Shown here: positions 14,147-27,721 of the stretch, piece after piece
Layout: each line of letters starts with the position of its first letter
How positions within the stretch are numbered: the stretch's first letter is position 1
Assembly (NCBI GenBank): GCA_000497125.2
Contig: CM035320.1
Coordinates: forward strand, 1,323,197 to 1,387,196
Length of the DNA stretch: 64,000 bases
Reading direction: 5' to 3'
DNA from: Spironucleus salmonicida
Taxonomy: Eukaryota; Fornicata; Diplomonadida; Hexamitidae
The notes under the pieces: generated by a model
The model's input: the letters and a program-made list of their open reading frames with translations, nothing else
Told to the model about the DNA's origin: nothing
Databases searched by the model: none
Position numbers and translations under genes: made by a program

Positions 14147-15848
14147 TTAGAAGTGAGGGAAAAATTTAGTTTATATTAGTATATATAAATAATATTAATA
14201 TATCCCTTTAAACATTGAAGTCAATATTAACTTAAACAAACTAGCTGTTAAATATCAATAGTAGCTAAAGTATGAATAACTGTAATTACACATAAATAGT
14301 TTATTAGGTAAATTTAGTTAAAATAATATACATCTAATTTTTCTTGTTTTTAACGTATTTGCCGTTTTATGTAAAGCTTTAACTTACAGTATGATATTAA
14401 CTACTATTATTGTCTTAATTAACATATTCATAAACTTTACTTATTGATATTTTATGCAAATTAAAATATCTGAATTGATGCTGGTATTAAATGGCTATCA
14501 ACTAAGATAATATTTAAATAATAGTTATAACTTATTTAATAATTTATATAATATTACAAAATATTTGTTTCAAATCTCTTTAATTTCATTAAAACTAAAT
14601 ATATAATTTTAATAAATTAAGCTTAAACGATAAATACTTTGAGTTATATTATAATTAAGAGAATCATAGTGTCATTAATAACTGATAATATACGAATTTA
14701 TTTATAGTATGTATTTCTATATCATTAACTAAGCTATATATATTTATTTCATAAACAATGACATTAGCAATATTTACAAATTATATTATAAATTTAAATT
14801 TGTTCAAATAGTATTTATTACTTAGAGTCAGTTAGATAGTTTCTAATTTAAATAAAATTAATTATTTAACTATATTTGTGAGAATTATAGTCCTCAAGTA
14901 ATTTTTATATTATAAATTAGTTATCTTGATATTTTTATAAGGAGATAATATAAAATTCATGATATAATAAAGATTAAACTTGTTTTACTTTATATACTAT
15001 CATGTAATGTATATTATTTGTTTGCTTTTTACATTTTATCATAAATAGGTAAAGATTGATATTTATAATAATTAATTATTGTCTAATGATCAAATTAAGT
15101 ATTATTATTTAGTCATAATTTATCTTTGTAATTATAAGTTTTGATATAGCAATATACCTATTTTACTATACTGCCTATATATTAAAATAATAATTAAGTA
15201 TATACATAGTTATTATTAATACGATAAGCTATATTTGTAGAATTGACTATTATTAATACTAAAATGTAAAACATAATCATTAATTTTAATTTATATTTAA
15301 GGTATATTACATTCTAATTATTATTTATGAAATTTTTATTATGTATAGTTAATAAATTTGTATTCATATTATTTACATTCAATCTAATTCTGTTAATAAA
15401 TTTTATAAATGGAGAATTTATATTTTTTATTGATAAAATTGATTTCAAATACTAATATTTAAAAATATTAGATATAAAATTTAACTGATATGAATTTTTC
15501 ATTTGTGTTTACCTGCTGATAAGTATCTATTTTAATCAGATAATTTTATTTATATTTAGTTAAACTAATGTAAAATAAACCACTTAATAGATATTAACAA
15601 ATAGTCTTGTTATAAATTTTATAGTTATAATGATATTATTTATCAATAAAATATAGTATCGAGATTTACTAAAAATTATTTCAAATAGTTATGGTAATAC
15701 AGATTTTATGATTAAAAATAATTAATCATTTAAATTATAATGTTAATAGCAGTATTAATACTAATAAGTTATACATATCAAATCATAAGGTTGACATAAG
15801 ATAATAAAAAGATAAATTAATTTTTATTTTATTATATATATTTATAAT
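14147..15848. other. Intergenic, extremely A+T rich
   Basis: This 1.7 kb lies between the start of the dynein-like gene and the 3' end of the giant membrane protein. I recognise no conserved protein, RNA gene or repeat array here. G+C is visibly the lowest in the window. It must hold the promoter of the dynein-like gene and the 3' region of its neighbour. Confidence 0.6.
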
Positions 15849-18800
15849 TCACTGTTTAACAAACACACCTTCTAGTGCATCTTAAATTTTAAACTATTTT
15901 ATGAGACGACTTAAGATATACCTATCTAGTATTAAGACGAATAAGCTGAATAATAATAGTCCATATATTGTGAATACTAATAAAGAATACTTTTGATTTT
16001 CTAGTTATATAGATTCAAAATCAAGTATTTATTACATTATTTACTATAACATAGTAAAATTTTCTATAATCATCATAGCACTTCTACTTTCATTTATTAA
16101 AACATGTTTATCTCCTAAATAATCAAATATTATTTATTAAATCATTGAAACCTATTAAAATATAAATGATTCTTTTTGGTATTTAGCAAATAATAAAATA
16201 ACTTCATTTGTTGTTAATTAGTTAAAAAATTGATCCATAGATTCTAGTAAAATATGAGATGAAAAAGGCTAAATAGAGTTTGTCATTTTGATGACTTCTA
16301 TCTAAAAAGGATAGAATAATTATTATATTTTACTTGCTTAATATGATATTGTCTCCAGATTTATGATATTCTAATACCTATCCAGTTATATAACGAAATA
16401 ACTAATTATATATCCTACTAAACATGTTAAAATCGATATTTTTAAAACTAAGCTAAAAAATAGTGGTATAAATGAAATCTTACTTTAGTTCATTGTTGTT
16501 TGATAATTTTATTATAAATTAGTACTATTAAATAATTTTTAAGAACAAGCAATACAAAAATTTTCTCCAGTAATAATAGACTTCCTTGCTTATATAATAT
16601 CAACGTTATGGTTTTCTATAATATTTATTGATACATAAGGTGGAGGAGTTTTTATTAAAATTGATGGATCAGTTTATAACATGTATAAGATTGTTTACAA
16701 AATTTGGTGTTGCAAATGTCTTAGAGTACTTTCTTAAAATTCCATAACCACTAATATACATTGTTATAAATTATTACTATATGGTAAAATAGTTTTATCA
16801 TCTTTAGTGAAATTAACAATAAACCAAGGGTCTACCTCCACATATTATTATTTCAACTTTATGCGTTGTATCTTTATTTTATAAAACAAATATTATATAT
16901 TTTTTAAACTCGAAATAACCATATAAATACAGTAGAAAACAAATAGTAAAAAGCTAGTTGAAGTAAATTATACTTGTTCGATAAACTCTTTATAATATTA
17001 GGATTTATACTACTGAAATAGCTAAATTAAACCATACGTATAAGAAAAATACACAGAGGTATTTTAAATAAATGACCCTATAGTAAGCATTTCGATTAAA
17101 TTTTAAGGATTTTCTAGTATTATCTAATCATAATCTTTTTTAGATACAAATATTGAATAATCAGTATTTGTTAATTATTCATAATAGATTTATTAGTATA
17201 ATAGTTATGGTTATTTCTAAATAATTAAATTACTGCTAAATATATTTTACTACTATATATTAAGCAACTTGTTGTATGATGATAGATTTGGTAATTAATT
17301 TTAGAAAAGTAGTTACAATTCATCATTATACTTATTTATTTGACATAGCTATATACTACAATCAATCTCTTTCATGCTATATATTATAATAATTTTAATT
17401 ACAATTACAATCAAAAGTAATAATGATGTTATAATATAGCTAGTAAAACTTATTAAATGAGATGGAAATAACTTTTTGCAATATGCATAATAAAAACTAG
17501 AAAGTACAAAAACTATAAAGCAACAGAATAATGAATGTGCAAATATTTACTTTTAAGTTTCTAAATCCAGATTGAAAAATTATTGTTATATATATAAAAA
17601 ATTGGTTATAATTTATTATGTGCTATTTTACATTTATAACTATTTCTTTATTTATAAGGTATTTATTAATAAACTTTAATTAGTAGTATATAGTAGATCC
17701 CAATTTACAATTTATAATGAAATATTAAACAACAGGTCATTTAAAACAGTCAATTACTAATTCTCATATTATGTATACAAATTACCAAAATTTAGTGACT
17801 CAAATGGAATCCTAATTTAAGGTTAAATATTTAGTTCTTTCTCAAGATAGATTTCATCTTGAAATAATTTTTTATAGATTGGCATATATTATATTTCTAT
17901 CCCAGTTTAAATATTTCTCCAATCAAGATATGGAGAAAAAACATCAGGTGTTGGGAATAAAAAAAGATATGTAATAAGATTTTCCTGAATTTATAATTCA
18001 AATTAATACTTAACTTATTAATATAATTTTTAACATGTTTATAGGTTAAAATAAACATTACAGTCAGTTTGTAAAAATATTATTAATTTTCCATAAAGTT
18101 ATTCATGATTTAAAAGAAAATTATTATTACCTGTTAGTTAATATAATAAGGCCTGTTATTATAATTCCATAATTTAAAAATTTACTGATTCTGAATTATT
18201 ATGGATTATCTTAAAGTTTTTCATATATTTATTAACATCCATTTACTAAGTACAAAATTATGGAAATAGTGATATTTAAATGAAAAATATACTGAAAATA
18301 AATAAAGTAAGCTTAAATTTTATAGATCGTTGCTTCTTTGTTCGACAATATTAACATGATGTATTCTTAATAATTTTATTATTGGATAAATTAACTTTAT
18401 TATTATTTATCTGATTCAAAAAATCACATTTTTACTTAAACAATTTAATATACTTTTTATTAAACGAAATAAACATACATATTCCTATGAAAAGAAAAAG
18501 GATAACTAACATTATTACAATTTTGATTATTATATTATTAAATTTATGAGCATTATTAGTCTTATTAAACTTACTAACTTCGTTAATGCTATTTAGACTA
18601 ATAGGATTTTAATTATAGTCTTATATAATATTATTTTTTGAAATTAAGTTAATAACTTATAATGGTAAAGTCTATGTAATATTGAATTATTAATTACTAG
18701 AAAGTTACATAATATTTAATTACTACGACTATATTACTTAAATACTTGTGTCATATATAAGATCTCTTTATAGTTTGTTAATGGAAATATCTTATAGTAT

Positions 18801-21800
18801 GCCTTCTAAATATGTTCCTTTATAATATAAAATATTTTAAAGTAAATATACAAATGACCCTTTAAATATTTAATGTGCAAATCCAAAAAATGGGATCAAA
18901 ATCTAAAATAAATTCACAAGAAATAATGATAATAAGCCAAATTGACCATCATAATAAAAATATTATTAACTAATTAAGACTTAAAAAAGCGCTGGAATAT
19001 AATGAGGCTATATTCTTTGGTTAATAATTTGTCTGGTTTCTCTTTAATAATTAAATATTTTAACTATTAATTATTTTTAAAATATTTTTGCAGTCAAAGA
19101 ATTAAATATTCCACTACTTGATATAATGTGCCAATATTATGAGAAAATTATATATTAAATTTAATTTATAAATATAAAGAATTAGTTAAATACTGTATTT
19201 GCCTAACTACTAAAATCTAATAAGGACTTCTCCAAAAATAATGAAAGGTTTTTACTAAATTAAAAGAACAATTTACTGGAGTAGTTAAAAATAATATCGG
19301 TGAAATATTCTAAATTATAAACACAATTTTATCTTGAACAAATTTCCGAAACTCTATATTTACTTATTAAGTTCACAATAACTTAAAAATTTTAAGAAAT
19401 TATTAATAATTCAAAAGAATTCAACAGAAAATTTGTGACTTCAAAAGATAGTATTTACAAGTAATGGAACAAAAATATAAATAATGCAGTGAAAAATATG
19501 AAGAGAATAAATTAAACACATTAGAAAGTTTCAATGTACTTAATAATACTTATAATTTTTAAATTATTAGAGTAATTGAATTTTTTAAAAGGTCTAAAAT
19601 CAGATGTATTAAAGATCTCTTCATTATTTAAATAGGTTAACTCTTTTGGTTAATGAAATAATTAAAATATTGCTAACGGATTATTAATAAAAGTTGATTT
19701 AATGAGATTGGAATCTTATTCATCCTTTAAATGAATTATACCTTAGTGTTAAATTTTTGACTTTATTTTAATTACAGATAACTAATTATCATTAACATCT
19801 TATTAATAAATTGATAGCTATTTTTAATGTAATCTTACAAATTCTAATTCTTATGTTATTCCTAAAATTAAAGATGTGTATGAATTTATTTAGTTCAATA
19901 TTATATATACATCTATTGATGACAGCTCATCATTAAAATATACTTTAAATTAAGTAATAAATTACAATATAGAATTGAAATTATAACGTTATTTAAATTT
20001 TTCCATAAGTAAAAATGATTCATATGAATAGTTTTCTATTCTACAGCATATAAATAATTATTTAAGCTAACTATTAATAGAATTTAATATTAATTTATCA
20101 TAGTATAATCGTAACTTAGTCAAATTATAACTATAAAAATGAAAATTTTCATATTATCTTTAAATTAGAACAGAAATAGATTTATGCGTTTCTATAGTAT
20201 TTTCTAAAGATGATTAATCTTGTATATATTAATTTTCTAGATAAGATTTAAATGTTCCTGTATTAGTAACTTATATACCTGTTGGTTGATTACGTTTAGA
20301 CTATTATTAACTATTTTATAAATATTCTACAAAATGAAAGTTGAAATATTTTTTTAATTATAACAAAGAATATTGATTTTCTTATAAATATCCATCTTAA
20401 TTTAAGAAATACTATATTTTTATATAAATGTTAGCCTAATCTGAAAGATGAGTTAATAGTTACTTAATAAATTTAATAAAAAAGTTAATCTAAACATCAT
20501 GTGTTAATATCTTTGAATACATGCTTAGTTAATAATTATTTAACATAACATCAAATGCTTGAATAATATTAATTTATTATTTTTATAATTCATAATAATC
20601 GTAATCTATAAATTCCTAATTTAAAACAAGTTATTATTACTAAATAAAATTCTATTTAATTTGTGAATCAATCTATTTCTATGTATTTATTATTATTTTA
20701 TATATTTTTTCAATAATCTAACTATTAAACATTGAATCTTTTGAAATTCTTATTTAGTTAAGCAAGGATTCATGTTCTTTAAGCTCATTAATTCTATTTT
20801 GCATATTTTTATTATCACTATGTTAGTATATCGCAAATTAATTAACATCATCTTTGTGATTCATAAGATTAAATAAGTAATAATAAGACAGCTTTAAGAC
20901 ATTATCAATTAGTTCTATAAAAATATTTCCTTCCGTTAAAAACATTGAGATTTTTGATAAATTTGTTCGTGTTTCGATAAGTTATTAGATATAATGTTTC
21001 TATAATAAAATTACTGTAAGTATATTATTATAAATTGTATTTGAACTATCAATCCCAGATACAAAATCATTATATAATGTGATAAATTGTCGTTGTAGTT
21101 AATTCTAATCAGATAAATTATAGTTAAATCCTATAACAGTATATTTTTATACAAATTCTGTTAAAAACCTCGTATTATTTGTAAGCTTATTGAAATCAGA
21201 TGATTTCATAATAATCATTTAATAGTTCTTTTATACTTAATTAAATTTATAAAACTTTAGTGAGAAATCATATTAACATCTTTTATTAACGGTAATAATA
21301 TTATTAAGCTCAATTAATTCTTATTTTCCAATTACTTTTTATTAATCTTATTTTTATTCATACTTATCATACATATTGGCACTAGCATACTAAACTATAC
21401 CAGATTTGTGATTAATATATGCATTTAAAGCTAAAACACTAATTGCAAATTATTTTAGTTGTTATCTTTATTATGTTCCTAAAATATTTTCATCATACTA
21501 ACATAACAATAACGTGTCAAATTAAATTAATTTCATAAATGGAAGCTTTTAACTTACTAATAAAAGATCCTTACAATCAGAATAATAACTTAGGATGTGC
21601 ATAATACTTTAATAAAATATAATAAGCTCCTTCCCTTTGATTTTCTATAAATTAATAAATTAGTTAATTTAGGTTGGTGTATAATATGCTATTTTTTATT
21701 CTTATACATCCATATTATAGACATATTATTTTGACTAAATTTAAGGATACTTGTCTTGGTTTAAATAAATATAGTGAGCCATTTATAAATAATATGATTC

Positions 21801-22778
21801 AGAAAGTTTATTTGATGTTGATTTTTTAAGCTAAAGATAAATTTAATCAATACTCAAATCTAAGGAAATTATATTTTACCATTATTGCCTGCTTAAAATA
21901 GACAAATGACATATTAATATAAAATGGGAAAGTTTTGAAATTTTTAGTAATGCTCTATTGTGATAATATATTCTACAAAGTACTGATAATGTTGCAAATA
22001 TAGTGGAACATGATATTGAAACTATTAAAAATTTGCTAAATGGTAGATTAATAAAAAAGTTGAGTAAACCAATTGCACTGAGGGACCAAAAAAATGAAAA
22101 TAGAGAAAAAATAATGTAGTCAACTACAAAATCTCCTATCAATATGAAATATTACATAAATAACACTAACATAAATGTAGTAATTACAAAAAGTATTAAT
22201 ATTGACATGAAAATATCTTACGAAGAAATACTCAGGAAAAAAGCAGAAAAATTAAATGAAAAATTATACCAAAATGCTATTGGAGTTTATAATGAGTGTA
22301 TACCATCATGTAAAAATAATTTAATATTATTAAATGAATAATAATCAAGCCAAATTATTAAGCATAAAATACTTGCTGCAAATAAGTACTGTTATCTCAC
22401 AAAAATATACAACCCACATAAAAAGTAAACGGTAGGACTAATAAAATTACTGAAAATTAGAGTAATCCAAATGTATATCTTAGACAAGTTACTGATGGAA
22501 ATAGTTAATTTAGAGTGTAAGCTAACCAAAGATGAGAATACTTAAATACAAAAATACAAAAATAACAAGCATAATATAACAATTTCGGCGATTCTGTAAC
22601 CATCTATGATTTTGTTAATAGAAATACTAAAAATATTTTACTATAATGTTAACAATGATAAAAATTCATTAAATAACTGCAATATAAAAAGACTAGGAAG
22701 AACTATAATAAGTCTATATACCCATAACTAAATTTTATTACTGTAAGCAACAAAATGTTTCTAAAATAAATCTATCAT
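15849..22778 (-). CDS. Giant multi-TM protein, TmcB/PAS-type (tentative)
   Basis: One frame of 2310 codons runs from ATG 22778 to TGA 15849-15851. I checked frame phase at nine points. The first roughly 270 residues hold a block of hydrophobic segments (for example IVILCLLFLYFCIQVFSSL and FSLFSFFWSLSAIGLLNFF). A long cytosolic-looking region follows, with ESYYLQMAHYIYLNQDKYP and IGKQELIELN. The C-terminal half has further TM segments near residues 1100, 1420, 1757, 1790, 1944, 2108 and 2275, and a Cys pair (ENFCIACSQ) in a loop near residue 2045. The layout recalls the large TmcB/PAS transmembrane proteins that ciliates have in high copy number. I saw no decisive motif, so the family name is an inference. 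Role unknown, perhaps sensory. An open plus-strand frame inside it (18890-19733) is judged a shadow. Confidence 0.7.
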
Positions 22779-22866
22779 TACGTAAAACTACTTTAATAAT
22801 ATAATAATAATAATATAATAATATAAAATGACATTAATATATGAGTACGAACTAGCATTCACGAAG
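22779..22866. promoter_or_regulatory. Short divergent promoter region
   Basis: Only 88 bp separate the ATGs of the giant membrane protein (minus) and the multi-pass protein (plus). The interval contains an ATT/TAA trinucleotide run (about 22796-22825). Both promoters and 5' leaders must fit here unless one start is misplaced. Confidence 0.45.
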
Positions 22867-24207
22867 ATGAATATAAAGTTAAAAACATAATTCAATTAAT
22901 TTATTTTATAGTCCTCAATTTTATTAATTATAGAGTAAATTTTCTTTAATTTAGGATTTATTATCTAACTAAAAATTACAAGTAGTGGTCGAAAGTAATT
23001 TGATGTTTATGTCGTATACAGACTTTATTTTCTGATATATAGTTAAAAGATAGTTGTTTAATCTATTTTTGAAGCATTCACAATAAAGCTTAAATTGTTA
23101 ATTTAGATAAATTAACTATCTTATGCAAAGCATTAAGCAGGGCAGTTACTTATTGTAATTTTGTTCGCATCTCTAGTGGTAGTAGGATTTTTAACTGCTT
23201 ATTTCATGTATATAATCGTTGATTACTATCTTATACTATCAGTTATTATTGGGACCATTCCTTTGCTTCTATCATAAGGGATTGAAACCTGCATTAAGCA
23301 AGAAGGACATGTACATACTGCAGTCAATTTCATTCTTCTTAAGTATTCTATTCAGCTCTTTCTAATAATATTTACTAATTAATGCGTTCCACTATCAACC
23401 TTTACCTTAGAAAACCTAAATTTAATAATAATATTATATCAATTTGTGCCAGAATTTTTAGTAGGTGTTTTGATGTATTTTAACAAATCAAATATACAGT
23501 TTATTCTGTTTAGTTTTGATTTCAGAAATGTGAAACCCTTTAACACAACTGCTATTTCCAGATTCATGTAACTGGGACTCAGCATAACACTAAATCGTGG
23601 GTACCTATTTATTATTTTTAATATTTATCACCTAATCCTTACAAATGACGTCTTGCGTGAAATTTATCAAATTCAATTTTTACTCTATACTCTAGGTTTA
23701 AATCTGTTATTTTTAGTTTAGTTTTGCATAATTTAATCAATAAAATACGTTTATGAGTTCAATATTAATAATAATATGCTTCTATCGAAACTACATTTAA
23801 TGTTGAACTACGTTTTGCTCGTACCGTATGGAGTAGCCGTGATTGCATTTTAGTACTCGGAGGAAATCCTGTAATTCCTGTTCGAAGACTATAGAATAAA
23901 TGATGAAACCAAGATTTTTAAGATTCTAATTTTTGCACTATTAATAGTACAACCATATTTCGAGATGATCATTCTGCGTGCAATAAAGCTCAACAAGATT
24001 AAAGAACTGATTATGGTAGAAACAATGATGGTGGTTCTATTTATTATCGAGTGTGCCACACTAAAAGGACAACAGTAGATTATAAATCCAGTATTTCTGA
24101 CCCTCGTAAATGCGACCACCAAAGGCTTCATTTACCTAGTACTTTATATCATGTCATTTACAATTACGCACATGAAGAGGTAGAAATAATATATAGAAGT
24201 GACCTGA
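22867..24207 (+). CDS. Multi-pass membrane protein, family not recognised
   Basis: The frame has 447 codons, ending in TGA 24205-24207. I count nine or ten hydrophobic segments, among them ILLIIEQIFFNLGFII, VILFASLVVVGFLTAYF, LIIILYQFVPEFLVGVLMY, LIMVETMMVVLFIIECA and FIYLVLYIMSFTI. There is no signal peptide or recognisable catalytic motif. The first ATG is chosen because the frame is open from it. A later start at 23206 would remove the first segments, and base composition before about 23120 is more A+T rich, so the N-terminus is uncertain. The stop lies 2 bp from that of UTP7 on the other strand. I cannot assign a function. Confidence 0.65.
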
Positions 24208-24209
24208 TT

Positions 24210-25676
24210 TCATTCCATTCTTTCGAATCTATTGATGCCGGTTTTAGGCACCTGATACTTTTTACCTTCATTTATGGCAGACTATCTCTAGAGTACCTCC
24301 TTCTATTCCAGCATTTGGAGCTAAATTTTCCGTTCCGAACGTACTTTCATCTATTTTTACCTAACTGTTTTTGGTTTTTCTTTCCTGGTTTTCTTACTCA
24401 ATTAACCTGCAATTTGCTACACCAAAAGGTCATTTTTCTACTTCACAATCTCATCAATTGTTGGTTTATGAACTTACGTTAATGCTGCAGACTGACCAAT
24501 GAGGTCCCATGGGAGTTTATCCAGTTGATTTTTGATTAGCTGCTCGTTCCTGGTGTGTACAGTACTGAACATATTACTTTGAAACGTATTGAAGTCCTGA
24601 GAGCCGCTACCTGGCACCAAAATTTGCTCAATATTCAAATCTCCGCTTACCACTAGATTGTCAAAAAATGGCCTGAAATGACAATGTGAACCCACAGTTT
24701 GGTGGAAAAGTTCTAGCGAAGAGTTAAATGGTGTGTGCATTTCGCCTTTCGCGTCTTTTACAACTTTTGAGTCATGAAAATCTTGAATTAGGCTGTTAAT
24801 ATCTCTCACACCTACACCTTTTTAGGTCAGCAGAGCAAGCTTTCCAGTCTGTGATACGTCGAAATCTGAGCAAATTCCACTGTACTGCACCGAACAAATT
24901 TCGGTTTTGGTCTCTCGAACATCATATATTTTAACTTTTCCTGCGCCTTGAGCAAGTAGAAAGTTGCCGTTGTATGAATATTTCAGTTTGTCAGCCATAA
25001 AGCCAATATCGATAGCATACGCTGGGCTATCTAACTTTGGTGCGTAAGCTTTGACTATGTTGGAATTGTAAGATGCTGTTCCAATTAATGCGGTTCTAAA
25101 GTCTGTTGCGATGTTTTTAAAGGAATTCGCTTACTTGATTTGGGCTACTTACTTTCCGTTTGTTATATCTGTATAAGATAGTTAGTTTGATGATGCATCT
25201 ACCAAAAGCATGTGATTTGTCAGATAGTCCATCGAAACTACTCTTCCACCTCTAGGCAGTCTGTGGACTTCATTACCCTGTAAGTTAGTAATTCCAATAG
25301 AGCCTTGTCTCCCAAAAGCCTATAGCTCAGAATTAGTCAAAAACTAGCAGGAATAACACTTCATATCTAAATTTTTTTCATAAATTGGTGTGAAATCTTC
25401 TAATCTAATCAGAGACACATGTGAATTACTGCCAGCAATAAGTAGGTGTTAACCAGAAGGATCGTATGATGTCATATACGGTCCCTAGTTCAGCTGCAAA
25501 GAAAATATTTGTTTTTACAGCTATGGAGGAACAACTTTTTTAATTTCATCCTATGTATACAATTTTTCCGAATTAAATATCCCTCTTTATTCTTCAAGAT
25601 TCTTTGAACTTAACTATTTTTGAGAAATTGGCTGTATACTAGACTTTTTAACAGTTAAACTACCAAATTGATACAT
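24210..25676 (-). CDS. UTP7: U3 snoRNP protein UTP7 / WDR46 (SSU processome)
   Basis: 488 residues. Known role: UTP7/WDR46 is a WD40-type scaffold of the small-subunit processome in the nucleolus, needed for 18S rRNA maturation. The start (MYQFGSLTV, KQIFSLQLNQGPY) leads into a WD-like propeller (GPYMTSYDPSGQHLLIAGS, SYNGNFLLAQGAGKVKIYD). The diagnostic C-terminal BING4CT region follows (HCHFRPFFDNLVVSGDL, EQILVPGSGSQDFNTFQSN, NQLDKLPWDLIG). The usual Lys/Arg/Gln-rich tail extends past an in-frame TAA near residue 400, which supports TAA = Gln. Length is slightly below yeast Utp7 (554). The stop is 2 bp from that of the convergent membrane-protein gene. Confidence 0.93.
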
Positions 25677-25907
25677 GAAGGAGCGTGAAGGGGAAGGGAA
25701 TTATTATATAAAGATATTAATAAAGTTAAAAAATTTTTAAGTTTATATAAATAGTTTTAATGTAGATAAACACTACTTTATTCTTATGCATTCTGTATCT
25801 CAGCATTTAGTAAAAACTGAGCTGATTAATATTAATTAATTAAAAATATTTTACATATTATATATATTTAATAATTTCTACCTCCTTCCGCTCCACATAA
25901 CGCTAAG
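25677..25907. promoter_or_regulatory. Divergent promoter region UTP7 / zinc-finger gene
   Basis: 231 bp lie between two divergent ATGs. A purine run (GAAGGGGAAGGGAA) sits next to the UTP7 start, and an A+T-rich stretch precedes the zinc-finger gene. The duplicated unit begins inside it at 25804, so the second zinc-finger copy keeps only the last 104 bp of this region. Confidence 0.5.
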
Positions 25908-26429
25908 ATGGATCTTCCTGACCCTTGTTTTGCTTGTACTACCTGTGGAGCTAACTTTACATCACATGAAGCATTTTAATAACATGTTTTATAGCACAAT
26001 GATGTAAATCAATAGGAAGTTAATTACCTTTGTAACAAATGTGGTTCAGTTTTTGACTCATAAACCTCATTATAGAACCACCACTGTGATACTATTCAAT
26101 TTGACTCCTTAAAATAAACAACTAGACCTAGAAAATATAAATCTAGTGGTGACAAGCAATTTACCTGTCCTATTTGCAATTAAGGATTCGCCAGAAAAGA
26201 TACGTTAGAAGTTCATAGAAAAATACACTTAGATACTAAAGAATTTGAATGCGAAGTATGTGGCTCATAGTTCAGATAGAAAGGTCATTTGACTAGGCAT
26301 ATGAATATACATTTAGAGAGAATTGATGTTAGATGTGAAGTATGTGGCAAAGAGTTCCACAGAATGGACTAATATAACTAACATATGAAGAGGTTTCATC
26401 TTTCTAGAGAATAGGAGTACTATGGGTGA
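25908..26429 (+). CDS. C2H2 zinc-finger protein, copy A
   Basis: 173 residues, a likely nucleic-acid-binding protein. Five Cys2His2-type fingers are visible: CTTCGANFTSHEAFQQHVLQH, a degenerate CNKCGSVF...HHC finger, CPICNQGF...HRKIH, CEVCGSQF...HMNIH and CEVCGKEF...HMKRFH. A basic linker (TRPRKYKSSGDK) separates fingers two and three. Fingers three to five have near-canonical spacing, so DNA binding is plausible; the target is unknown. In-frame TAA/TAG codons fall at finger positions where Gln is common (TLEVH, QKGHL), which supports the reassigned code. The second copy at 30940 appears identical. The gene diverges from UTP7 and converges on the RPAP3-like gene (149 bp gap). Confidence 0.9.
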
Positions 26430-26578
26430 TCTTGTTTGGATATTTTTACTCTTTCATTTCAAGTGGAAGTATGGAATGGCTTCGCTTCACTTCATCTCCT
26501 TTCCAATTTTCCACTATTCATTAATATAATATTATTAGAAAGTTTACACTTCTGATTTTATTTCTATGACTTTAGCAA

Positions 26579-27721
26579 TCACTCGTTTAACCAACTTTCA
26601 GCTATACAGAGTACTCTCTCCTTGTAAAGTCCTTTTTTATCATCAGTACATTCAATCTCGATCCATGTATTGAAGAATCTTATAATTTCCTCGATAATAA
26701 TCATTTCATCTGATGGTAGCAAACGAACCATCTTATTAACACCATCAATATCTGAAATATTATATAACATATTAATCATCTTTGATATAGTCATTATCTT
26801 CTAACCATATTTACAAGCCAGTAAAAGTTAAGTTAGATCTTTTGGCGTAACTTGCCTTTGAATATTTTCAAAATATTTCTATAGTTAAACCGTATGAAAT
26901 TGATCCAAAAACTTCAATAAAATATTTGGTTCCTGAACAAAATCTCTGAACCTACTAAAAAAATCTAGAGCGGATGCTTTTTCATGTAAAATAACATCAT
27001 CCCTGTAAACTAATTTCCCATTAACACTTCCCAGTATTTCTTAATTAAGCAAAGAAGCATCAGTCACGGTCATAAGTTCTTGCTTTTTTAAATTAATATT
27101 TATCTTACGCGGAACATCTATATTTTTATTTATTTGGACGTCTACTTCATCGTCACTGCTTGTTGATCCTTCCAAAATTTAAACTTTTGTGGCTCCTAGT
27201 TTTTAACGACACAAAGCCATGTCTTCTTCATTTTTGGGATCATTTAATTCTACTAACTATTCATACGCTTCTTAATACATTTAGTTCTCCATTAATGATT
27301 TACTATATCTTTATCTTGCCTTAGCATATGTAGGGTCCAGTGAAAGAGCACTTTAGAAACATGCCAGTGACTCCATTGGTTTCCTATTTAATTTCTAAAA
27401 ACATAATCCTAAATTAAAATATGACTAAGACTTAATTATAGCATCATCTGAATTTAAAGCTACTTCGTAACATTCAGCCGCCTCTTTAAATTTTTTATCC
27501 TTAAAAAATTAATTTCCTCTAGATTTTTCAAATTTAGCATCTTAATTTATGTCGACTGTGCCTCTCGGTGCCGGAAGTATAATAGACTCTCCATTAAACT
27601 GCTTAACTTCTTCACTAGCTTTCTTATCAACTATTTCTTATTTTGATATGAACTAAGTTAGATCATTCATAATTTAATGTTACTTCTCAGCCTATTATTT
27701 AATCTTAATCTAAATGTCCAT
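26579..27721 (-). CDS. TPR co-chaperone with RPAP3_C domain (RPAP3/SPAG1 type), copy A
   Basis: 380 residues. A charged N-terminus is followed by about three TPR units at about residues 62-165 (FEKSRGNQFFKDKKFKEAA, SYFNLGLCFQKLNRKPMES, AKARQRYSKSLMENQMYQEA). After an acidic linker (STSSDDEVDV), a C-terminal helical domain at about 255-350 fits RPAP3_C (ALDFFSRFRDFVQEPNILL, QLQKYFENIQRQVTPKDL). Known: such proteins join HSP90/HSP70 to R2TP-like complexes that assemble RNA polymerase II, snoRNPs or axonemal dyneins. With one TPR block it is shorter than human RPAP3 (665) and SPAG1 (926), so exact orthology is open. A role in dynein pre-assembly is an inference from family and context. An identical copy lies at 31611. 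Confidence 0.8.

Noticed and set aside
18890-19733. Plus-strand coding frame with a possible 74-bp intron (19020-19093)
   Set aside because: The opposite strand carries the frame of the giant membrane protein through this interval, in phase with both flanks and with a good TM segment. The plus-strand model needs two introns with weak GTTAAT donor sites.
22144-22341. 65-residue plus-strand ORF
   Set aside because: Antisense shadow of the N-terminal TM region of the giant membrane protein.
24051-24482. 143-residue plus-strand ORF spanning two genes
   Set aside because: It overlaps the ends of the membrane-protein and UTP7 genes, both of which have better support.
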